Source of the DNA: Planctomycetota bacterium
GTDB lineage: Bacteria; Planctomycetota; Phycisphaerae; Phycisphaerales; UBA1924
DNA: 36,987 bases
Assembly (NCBI GenBank): GCA_003697045.1
Contig: RFGK01000187.1
Coordinates: 1-36,987, forward strand
Reading direction: 5' to 3'
Numbering within the stretch: position 1 is the first letter of the stretch; each line of letters opens with the position of its first letter. The notes beneath the pieces were generated by a model that saw only the letters and a list, made by a program, of their open reading frames with translations, was not told the origin of the DNA and searched no databases. Below, piece after piece: positions 1-6,135 of the stretch. A program made the translations under genes and the position numbers.

Positions 1-53
1 GGCCGAGGATCGGTCGCAATCGTCGCAAGCCCCAGCCATCCCGGCATATTCAT
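1..53 (-). CDS. possible 5' end of a minus-strand gene, runs off the window
   Basis: Downstream of gpmI on the minus strand an open frame begins with ATG at 53 (MNMPGWLGLATIATDPRP...) and leaves the window. A TTG at 71 in the same frame has a better ribosome binding site (GGAG five bases upstream), so the start may lie there. The peptide is too short to assign a family. All three plus-strand frames are also open across 1-115, as expected at this GC content, so the call rests only on start signals and on co-orientation with gpmI. If it is not a gene, this is simply the edge of an intergenic region. I see no terminator hairpin after gpmI. Confidence 0.25.
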   Translation of the reverse strand, partial: MNMPGWLGLATIATDPR

Positions 54-115
54 CGCCGACTCTGCCCCCAAGTTGTCTCCGATTGCCTGCACTCCGAACC
101 GCGTGCACCCCGCGG

Positions 116-1786
116 TCAAACGACCAGCAGCGAGCGTCCTGTCATCGCATCCGGTTTTTCCAGTCCAAGCATGTCAAGGGCAGTGGGGAATATGTCGGCC
201 AGTCGTCCCCGCCTTGAGCGAACACCAGCGTCAAACCAGCCCGCCGGGTCGGAGTCGCCGCGAAGTCTTGCGCCTTTGAACGTGTTGCCGACGACGATAA
301 GCGGAACGTCGTAGGTGGTGTGTGCAGTGTGCGGAGAGTCGGCTTGAGGATCCCACATCTGCTCGGCATTCCCGTGGTCGGCTGTGATGATCAGCGACCC
401 GCCCCGATCCAGCGTCTTGTCCACGATTTCACCGACGCACGCATCAACGAACGCGCACGCCTTGGTCGCCGCATCGAGGTTGCCCGTGTGCCCGACCATG
501 TCGCCGTTGGCAAAGTTGACGACGATCAGGTCTTCGCAGTCGTCGGCATTGAGTCTGGCGAGGACGGCATCGCACACGCCACGGGCTGACATTTCCGGCT
601 TCAGGTCGTAGGTGGCAACCTTCGGGCTCTGGATGATCTCCCGGTGCTCGCCTGCGAAAGGCTCGTCCCGATAGTCGTTGAAGAAGAACGTCACATGCGG
701 AAACTTCTCCGTCTCGGCACAACGAAACTGCGTTCGTCCCAGTCGGCTGAAGAACTCTCCGGCGATATCGATCATCTTCGGCGGCTTGGCGAACGCAACC
801 TTGGCCAGCTCGGCCAGCCGTTCTGAATACGGCGTCATGAGAACGAAGTCGAGCTCGAGCTTCGGCCCGCGGTCAAACCCACGCTCGCCGCTGTCCGGGC
901 TGGGCTTGATTTCGTCACTCCCGTAGAAGTGGGGCAGGAGAAAAGCGCTGCACAGCTCGCGAGGGCGATCGCCGCGGTAGTTGTAGAAAATGACGGTGTC
1001 ACCGGTTGTGATACGGCTTTGCTCGGCGTTTCCGACCGTTCGAGGTGATACGAACTCATCCCCGGCAAGTGTTTCACCCTCGGGCGTGTCGTAATACGCC
1101 TGGATTGCCTCAGGAGCACTTGCGAAGTTGGGCGCGACCTCGCCCCGTCCGGTCAGCAGGTTGTACGCGCGTTCGACGCGCTCCCAGCGGTTGTCGCGAT
1201 CCATCGCCCAATAGCGCCCGACGACGCTTGCCACGCGCCCGATGCCGATCTGTTCGCACGTGCGCTCGACCTGCTCGGCAAAGCCCTTGCCTGTAAACGG
1301 GCCGGTATCGCGGCCGTCGGTGAACAGGTGTATGAACACGCGCCTGACGCGGCGGAGTTTGCACAGCCTCAAAACCGCGTACAGGTGTTCAAGTTGTCCA
1401 TGAACACCCGCATCAGAGCAGATTCCCATGAGGTGCACAGCCCGGTTCTCAGCAGCAGCACGCGACACCGCTGCGTCGAGCACTGGGTTCGATTCAAGCC
1501 CGGCACGGCACGCCTTGGTGATGCGCACCGCGTCCTGGTCGACGATGCGGCCTGCGCCGATGTTCTGATGTCCGACTTCCGAGTTGCCCATGGTTCCTTC
1601 GGTCAGTCCGACATCTTCGCCGCTCGTCTTGATCAGCGTATTCGGCCACTCACGCATCAGCCGATCGGCGACCGGCGTTTGTGCGAGTTTGATCGCGTTG
1701 AACGCATCGTGTTCCGGGTGAGGGTTGGTTCCCCACCCGTCGCGAATGATCAGAACGAGCGGGCTGTTCGTGAGTTTGGCGGGCAC
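116..1786 (-). CDS. gpmI: 2,3-bisphosphoglycerate-independent phosphoglycerate mutase
   Basis: Cytosolic glycolytic enzyme interconverting 3-phosphoglycerate and 2-phosphoglycerate with two metal ions, in the alkaline phosphatase superfamily. At 556 aa it is slightly longer than the usual 510-550. Visible family blocks in order are the N-terminal DGWG, the nucleophile serine block GTMGNSEVGH (about residue 68), SDAGVHG, FTDGRDT, the GRYWAMDRDNRW block, RTQFRCAETEKFPHVTFFFN, SPKVATYDLKPEMSA, ANGDMVGHTG and ITADHGNAE near the C-terminus. The block after the conserved His reads VHGQLEH instead of the usual VHSHxxH. The start is GTG at 1786 with a strong GAGGAG six bases upstream. The gene lies 18 bases downstream of the peroxiredoxin gene in the same orientation, so the two are probably cotranscribed. 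Pyruvate kinase, another lower-glycolysis enzyme, is encoded at 8.6 kb. Confidence 0.96.
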   Translation of the reverse strand: MPAKLTNSPLVLIIRDGWGTNPHPEHDAFNAIKLAQTPVADRLMREWPNTLIKTSGEDVGLTEGTMGNSEVGHQNIGAGRIVDQDAVRITKACRAGLESNPVLDAAVSRAAAENRAVHLMGICSDAGVHGQLEHLYAVLRLCKLRRVRRVFIHLFTDGRDTGPFTGKGFAEQVERTCEQIGIGRVASVVGRYWAMDRDNRWERVERAYNLLTGRGEVAPNFASAPEAIQAYYDTPEGETLAGDEFVSPRTVGNAEQSRITTGDTVIFYNYRGDRPRELCSAFLLPHFYGSDEIKPSPDSGERGFDRGPKLELDFVLMTPYSERLAELAKVAFAKPPKMIDIAGEFFSRLGRTQFRCAETEKFPHVTFFFNDYRDEPFAGEHREIIQSPKVATYDLKPEMSARGVCDAVLARLNADDCEDLIVVNFANGDMVGHTGNLDAATKACAFVDACVGEIVDKTLDRGGSLIITADHGNAEQMWDPQADSPHTAHTTYDVPLIVVGNTFKGARLRGDSDPAGWFDAGVRSRRGRLADIFPTALDMLGLEKPDAMTGRSLLVV

Positions 1787-1804
1787 ACAGACTCCTCGGT
1801 CGTT

Positions 1805-2293
1805 TCAAAGTCCGGCGTAGGACAGCACGCTCTGCCAGTCCATCGCTTCAGCAGGCTCGCGTGATTCTGACCAGCGCACCTTTGGTCCCGAATCGCCCTT
1901 TTCCACGATGACTGTGCCTCGCTTCGTTGTGTTCATCTCTTCCCAGTAGAGGCCGTAAGCCTTGCACACCTCGCGGTGCTGATCGGACAGGAGCGTGTGC
2001 TTGAAGCCCATCTGGTCGGCAAATGCCTTGAGCGCTGCAAAGCTGTCGCAGGAGATTCCCACGACACCGAGCCCCTGGTCTGAGCACCGGTCAAGTTCGG
2101 CGCTGAGGCACTCCATCTCCTTGGTGCAAACGCCGGTAAAGGCGAATGGAAAGAAGCACAGCACGATGCCTCGATCTCCGATGTTGTCCGACAGTCGCCA
2201 TTCGGCGCGGTTTTGATCAGTCAGCGTAAAGTCGGGTGCAGGTTCGCCCGGCTGGATGATCGAGTCGCGCGGCGTCAAGTGTGAGTTCCTCAT
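1805..2293 (-). CDS. peroxiredoxin, AhpC/TSA superfamily, AhpE-like
   Basis: Thioredoxin-fold peroxidase reducing hydrogen peroxide or organic hydroperoxides in the cytosol. The 162-aa length fits the family. The peroxidatic cysteine sits in PFAFTGVCTKE (about residue 56), the signature of AhpE/Bcp-type proteins, and the SCDS block follows the next strand. There is no CxxxxC resolving pair as in PrxQ. The other cysteines (CLSAELDRC, VCKAYG) could act as resolving residues, or the enzyme may be 1-Cys and use an external thiol. ATG at 2293 is preceded by AAAGG. It appears to be the first gene of a minus-strand pair with gpmI and is divergent from the PLP-homeostasis gene across about 96 bases. 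The subfamily (AhpE versus Bcp) is uncertain. Confidence 0.9.
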   Translation of the reverse strand: MRNSHLTPRDSIIQPGEPAPDFTLTDQNRAEWRLSDNIGDRGIVLCFFPFAFTGVCTKEMECLSAELDRCSDQGLGVVGISCDSFAALKAFADQMGFKHTLLSDQHREVCKAYGLYWEEMNTTKRGTVIVEKGDSGPKVRWSESREPAEAMDWQSVLSYAGL

Positions 2294-2318
2294 CGGGATG
2301 TGCCTTTCAGCTCTGGGT

Positions 2319-2346
2319 TTGCATGCGGTAAGAAACGGCGTATTCT
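2319..2346 (+). promoter_or_regulatory. candidate sigma70-type promoter for the PLP-homeostasis gene
   Basis: TTGCAT, a 16-base spacer and TATTCT match the -35 and -10 consensus well. They lie about 45 bases upstream of the ATG at 2390, inside the short divergent spacer. The surrounding DNA is more AT-rich than the neighbours. The initiation site would fall near 2353. This is a motif match only. Confidence 0.4.
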
Positions 2347-2389
2347 ACACCGGCAGCGGATCAACGCCGATACCATTGAGTCGAACTGT

Positions 2390-3265
2390 ATGGACGCCAA
2401 GCAGACTCTGATCGAGAGATACACCGAGGTCAAGCGACGGGTGGCCGAAGCGGCCGTTCGCTCGCGCCGACGCCCTGAGGACATTATCCTCGTCGCGGTC
2501 ACCAAAAACGCAGAGCCTGAGCAGATTCGCACATTGCTCGAACTCGGGCACCGTGATTTCGGCGAAAACCGGGTGCAACGCCTCACTCAGCGGGCTTCGC
2601 TTGTTCGAGAGTGGTTTGAGCGCGTGCGCGTGCTCGAGCGCACGGGTGACAAGCCGGAAGGTGCGAAGGCAGGTCGCATTCTCGCCTCGGGCACCCCGAC
2701 AGGCCCGGGCACGCTGGCCGGACCGGCTCGCTGGCATCTGATCGGCCATCTCCAGCGCAACAAGGTGCGCAAAGCCGTCGAGCACGCCCGGCTCATCCAC
2801 TCGATCGACAGCCTGCGACTCGTCGAAGACCTCCAGGCTCAGGCCGACCGTCGAGATTCACCCATTGACGTACTCATTCAGGTCAACTGTTCAGGGGAGA
2901 GCAGCAAGTTCGGCTGCCCCGTTCCGGCAGCCCTGCCGCTCGCAGAACAGATCGACACCATGCTCAATGTCCGTGTGCGCGGCCTGATGACCATGGCGCC
3001 CTACTGCGAAGACCCCGAACAGGCTCGCCCCGTGTTTGCACGTTGCTTTGATCTGTTCGAGGAGATCCGCACCAGCGGCGTCGTGCAGGGGCGATTCAAC
3101 CTGCTCAGCATGGGGATGACCAACGACTTTGAGGTCGCCATTGAAGAGGGCGCCAATGTTGTGCGCATCGGCACGGCGATCTTCGGACAACCCCAGGATG
3201 AAAGCCCCGACGCGAGCTCCAGTCAGGATTCCAGTGGCTCACAGACGGAACAGGTTTCAGCCTGA
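2390..3265 (+). CDS. yggS: YggS/PLPBP family pyridoxal 5'-phosphate homeostasis protein
   Basis: Cytosolic TIM-barrel PLP-binding protein that buffers free PLP; it is homologous to the alanine racemase N-domain but has no known catalysis. Family blocks are VAVTKNAEPEQI (the lysine of VTK is the PLP Schiff-base residue), DFGENRVQ, WHLIGHLQRNK, IHSIDSLRLVEDL, VLIQVNCSGESSKFG, GLMTMAPYCEDP and LLSMGMTNDFEVAI...VRIGTAIFG. ATG 2390 (MDAKQTL) fits the family N-terminus better than the ORF-track start at 2300. The protein is 291 aa against the usual 220-240. The excess is a Gly/Pro/Thr-rich insert of about 30 residues just before WHLIGHLQ, plus a Ser/Gln/Asp-rich tail after IFGQ. The gene converges on the amidase gene with a 5-base gap. 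Confidence 0.94.
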   Translation: MDAKQTLIERYTEVKRRVAEAAVRSRRRPEDIILVAVTKNAEPEQIRTLLELGHRDFGENRVQRLTQRASLVREWFERVRVLERTGDKPEGAKAGRILASGTPTGPGTLAGPARWHLIGHLQRNKVRKAVEHARLIHSIDSLRLVEDLQAQADRRDSPIDVLIQVNCSGESSKFGCPVPAALPLAEQIDTMLNVRVRGLMTMAPYCEDPEQARPVFARCFDLFEEIRTSGVVQGRFNLLSMGMTNDFEVAIEEGANVVRIGTAIFGQPQDESPDASSSQDSSGSQTEQVSA

Positions 3266-3270
3266 ATGGG

Positions 3271-4038
3271 TCATGCAGAGGCCAGGTTGCCTCCACGCGC
3301 ACGCGTCCAGTCCATGTACCGCTGCAGATTGCGACCCGGGCAGGCCGTCGGTGCAAGCTCCTGATGAGTCAGCACGCGGCTGAGCGGGATGCCGTACTGG
3401 CGCATCTGAGCAGCGACGAATCGATCGAGGGCATGCATCGCTTGGGGCGTCGGCTGCTGCCTTTCAAAGTTCCCCAAAACCAGAATCCCCAAGTTGTGGG
3501 GGTTGTGCTCCTTGACGTGGGCGCCCTGGAGGCTGATGGGCCGACCTTCCCAGATTCGGCCTTCCGGATCAATGATGTAGTGATACCCGATGTCGGCCCA
3601 GCCGTTGTTTCGGTGTCCCCGCCGGATGATCTCGATCTGCCGTGCACACTGGTCCATGCCCCGCAGGTTCTGTGGCGGCATGCCGTCATGGTGGATGGTG
3701 ATCTTGTCAATCCCCCGCATCGGGTCAGCCAACGAGACATCGGGGCCGAATCGCGCCCATCGGCTCCGTGCGATGACGCCCGAAGGAAGTCCGGTCGGAG
3801 CGTTCGTGGCTGCCGGCTTGGTGATTGGCACACGCGGGCCACTGAACCTCGGTACGCTGGGATTGTCCGGGATCGGCGTCCCGACCAGCCCCTGGGTTCG
3901 CTTCTGATTGCTTCCGCACGCGCCCAGCACGCCCGACAGCGCAGCCGTCGAGCCGAGCGCGAGCACACGATTCAGCCATTCGCGTCGATTGAGTTCTGTC
4001 ACGGTGCAGATGGTATCGGCAATTCTCCCGCGATTCAT
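3271..4038 (-). CDS. N-acetylmuramoyl-L-alanine amidase (Amidase_2/PGRP fold), predicted lipoprotein
   Basis: Predicted envelope-anchored zinc amidase cleaving the bond between N-acetylmuramic acid and L-alanine in peptidoglycan. ATG 4038 was chosen because GGAGG lies four bases upstream; the ORF track starts earlier at 4161, and GTG 4002 is a weaker alternative. The N-terminus has an NRREWL twin-arginine-like stretch, a hydrophobic segment and a lipobox ending LGAC (Cys41), followed by a Pro-rich linker. The amidase domain carries ITIHHDG, GYHYIIDPEGRIWEGRP, NLGILVLGNF and THQELAPTACPGRNL, which supply the His, His and Cys zinc ligands known for T7 lysozyme-like amidases. The protein is 255 aa. 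It is divergent from the DUF481 gene (144-base spacer). It could serve in peptidoglycan recycling or remodelling; which one is not readable. Confidence 0.9.
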   Translation of the reverse strand: MNRGRIADTICTVTELNRREWLNRVLALGSTAALSGVLGACGSNQKRTQGLVGTPIPDNPSVPRFSGPRVPITKPAATNAPTGLPSGVIARSRWARFGPDVSLADPMRGIDKITIHHDGMPPQNLRGMDQCARQIEIIRRGHRNNGWADIGYHYIIDPEGRIWEGRPISLQGAHVKEHNPHNLGILVLGNFERQQPTPQAMHALDRFVAAQMRQYGIPLSRVLTHQELAPTACPGRNLQRYMDWTRARGGNLASA

Positions 4039-4182
4039 GCACCCTCCGCTTGCACACGGGCGTTGCTCGTCGTATCTTCCGTGGATTCTTGGACCTATGG
4101 CCCAACTGGATGTTGGATCCGCGCGTGTGGGGCATCGGTGGACGGGCCGCCTCAGACCCACTGTGACCGCCGAAGGGGGATC

Positions 4183-5076
4183 GTGTTGAACAGAATCGCA
4201 ATGGCAGCCGCGGTCGTGCTTGTAGCAGGGATCGCATGCGGTCAGAACGCCGACGATGTGGCGGCCAGGGCGCAGCAGGCCCGGGAGCAGGTCGCCGCGC
4301 TTGAAGCTGAGCTCGAAGCGGCAAAGGCCCGCCTTGCCGCGGCCGAGTCTGAGCTGGCGGCCGTGTCCGGAGTTTCCACGCCCGACCCCGCCGCCGAGCA
4401 GGTCTATACGCCGAGTTGGCTGGAAGGCTGGGAAGGCTCGGTCGAAGCAGGCATCAACGGCTCAGACGGCAATTCCGAGCAGTTCAGCGCCCGGGCGGCC
4501 GTGGGCGCCAAACGCAAGACAGAGCGTACGGAGACTTCGGTCGGCGCCGCCTACCAGTACGCGACCAATGACGGCAATGAAACTTCCAATCGCTTCGAAG
4601 CATTCGTTCGCAATGACTGGTTGCTCAAGGACTCACGCTGGCGATTCTTCGCCACCGGAAAGTATGAAACTGACCAGTTCCAGGACTGGGACCATCGCCT
4701 CTCCGGCTTTGCTGGCGCGGGGTACGAGTTCATCGACCACGAGCGGACGACGCTGCTCGGTCGTGCGGGGTTGGGCGGTGCGTACAGGATCGGAGGTTCC
4801 GACGAATCGTTCGACCCCGAAGCCTTGCTCGGGCTTGATCTGACGCACCAGCTCACCGAGCGACAGCGGATCGTCGCCGGCACTGAGTTCTTCCCAAATC
4901 TGGAACAGACCGGTGAGTTTCGCTGGCACAATCGAGCAGCGTGGGAAATCGATGTCGATCCCGAGGTCAACATGTTCCTGCGCATCGGAGCCGAGCACCG
5001 CCACGACAGCGATCCCGGCCCGGGATTCAAACCCAACGACCTCGATTACTTCCTCACGCTCGGGTGGACATTTTGA
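4183..5076 (+). CDS. DUF481-family outer membrane beta-barrel protein (YdiY-like)
   Basis: Predicted outer-membrane protein of unknown function. GTG 4183 is preceded by AAGGGGG, and the ORF-track start at 3364 lies inside the opposite-strand amidase. The 297-aa product begins with a hydrophobic signal peptide (AAAVVLVAGIACG), then an Ala/Glu-rich coiled coil of about 40 residues (EQVAALEAELEAAKARLAAAESEL). From about residue 80 to the end, alternating aromatic beta-strands match DUF481: WEGSVEAGINGSDGNSE, KYETDQFQDWDHRLSGFAGAGYEF, LGLDLTHQLTERQ. It ends LTLGWTF, an outer-membrane insertion signal with terminal Phe. The related YdiY has been called salt-induced. The mscS-type gene starts 25 bases downstream, so an osmotic or envelope-stress link is plausible but inferred. 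Confidence 0.82.
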   Translation: MLNRIAMAAAVVLVAGIACGQNADDVAARAQQAREQVAALEAELEAAKARLAAAESELAAVSGVSTPDPAAEQVYTPSWLEGWEGSVEAGINGSDGNSEQFSARAAVGAKRKTERTETSVGAAYQYATNDGNETSNRFEAFVRNDWLLKDSRWRFFATGKYETDQFQDWDHRLSGFAGAGYEFIDHERTTLLGRAGLGGAYRIGGSDESFDPEALLGLDLTHQLTERQRIVAGTEFFPNLEQTGEFRWHNRAAWEIDVDPEVNMFLRIGAEHRHDSDPGPGFKPNDLDYFLTLGWTF

Positions 5077-5101
5077 AGAACCTTCTTGAGGAGAAGCTCC
5101 C

Positions 5102-6019
5102 ATGAGTGCAACAGTTCCTCCAAACGCCAGTCCAGCTGCCGAGGTCGGGAATCAGGAACTGCCCGCGCGAACGCAAGAAGTCTGGCAGGCACTCACCGAT
5201 GGCGACATCAGCCGCGCCGACTTGCTCCAGCTGTGGGCCGACATCGGGATTCCGATCCTCAAAGCGATCATTCTCATCGTCGTGGTGGTGATCGTCTCAC
5301 GCTGGTTCGCGCGTTTGACGACCAGAATCGCCCAAAGGGCCCGCATCGAAGTCACACTCGCCAAGTTCTTTGGCAATCTCGTGCGATATGCCGTGCTGGT
5401 GCTTGGGGCACTTGCAATCCTCGATACGTTCGGGATCAAGACGACGAGCTTTGCAGCGGTGATCGCGGCAGTGGGCTTTGCCCTCGGTATGGCCGTCTCC
5501 GGTACGCTCGGGAATGTCGCTGCCGGCGTGTTGCTGCTTGTGTTTCGCCCGTTCAAGGTCGGCGATGTGGTCTCCGCCGGGGGCGTGACCGGAAAGGTCG
5601 AAGAGATTGGGCTTTTTGCCACCGTCTTTGATACTCCAGACAACCGGAGGATCATCGTTCCCAACAACTCGATCTTCGGCGGGACGATCGAAAATGTCAC
5701 TTTCCATCCCAAGCGGCGCGTCGACGTCAGTGTCGGTACGGACTACTCTGCCGATCTGGATCAGACACGGGCCGTGCTGGCCAGGGCCGCTGCTCAAGTC
5801 GAAGGACGACTGCCGGACGAGGATCCGGTCGTCTATCTTGTCGAACTGGGAAACTCGTCGATTGCGTGGTCGGTTCGGGTCTGGGCGCCCACTTCTGATT
5901 ATGCGGCCGTGCGCGAACGGCTGACACGCGATATCAAGGTCGCGCTCGACGAGGCCGGGATCGGCATCCCGTTCCCACAAATGGATGTTCATGTCATCAA
6001 ATCAGATCCCTCGGCGTAG
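5102..6019 (+). CDS. mscS: small-conductance mechanosensitive channel, MscS family
   Basis: Inner-membrane, tension-gated channel that releases solutes on hypo-osmotic shock. At 305 aa it is close to the compact E. coli MscS type. There is an N-terminal segment of about 45 residues, TM1 (IPILKAIILIVVVVIVSRW), TM2 (LVRYAVLVLGALAIL) and the pore-lining TM3 with the Ala/Gly pattern (AAVIAAVGFALGMAVSGTLGN). The MscS beta domain follows (FRPFKVGDVV, GKVEEIGLFATVF, IIVPNNSIFGGTIEN), then the alpha/beta C-terminal domain ending in IPFPQMDVHV. GAGGAG lies about 9 bases before the ATG. It is probably cotranscribed with the DUF481 gene and is followed by an inverted repeat. Confidence 0.96.
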   Translation: MSATVPPNASPAAEVGNQELPARTQEVWQALTDGDISRADLLQLWADIGIPILKAIILIVVVVIVSRWFARLTTRIAQRARIEVTLAKFFGNLVRYAVLVLGALAILDTFGIKTTSFAAVIAAVGFALGMAVSGTLGNVAAGVLLLVFRPFKVGDVVSAGGVTGKVEEIGLFATVFDTPDNRRIIVPNNSIFGGTIENVTFHPKRRVDVSVGTDYSADLDQTRAVLARAAAQVEGRLPDEDPVVYLVELGNSSIAWSVRVWAPTSDYAAVRERLTRDIKVALDEAGIGIPFPQMDVHVIKSDPSA

Positions 6020-6021
6020 AC

Positions 6022-6053
6022 TGCAGCCGTCTGGATCGTCTCAGACGTCTGCA
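6022..6053 (+). terminator. 12-bp inverted repeat directly after the mscS gene
   Basis: TGCAGCCGTCTG and CAGACGTCTGCA form a 12-bp stem with one C/A mismatch around an 8-base loop, starting 3 bases after the mscS stop codon. No T tract follows, so this is not a classical intrinsic terminator. It may be a Rho-linked 3' end or an mRNA-stabilising stem. A protein-binding palindrome for the next gene is an alternative. Confidence 0.4.
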
Positions 6054-6135
6054 CAGGCATGTTCTTGCGACGGTCGGGATTGACCAGCCCGCGGAAATGA
6101 TCACAATGGATACCGCCAATGAGCGAGGGGTAGCC

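Noticed and set aside
3364-4182. N-terminal extension of the DUF481 ORF in the track
   Set aside because: It overlaps the conserved opposite-strand amidase, and the signal peptide begins only at the GTG at 4183, which has its own ribosome binding site.
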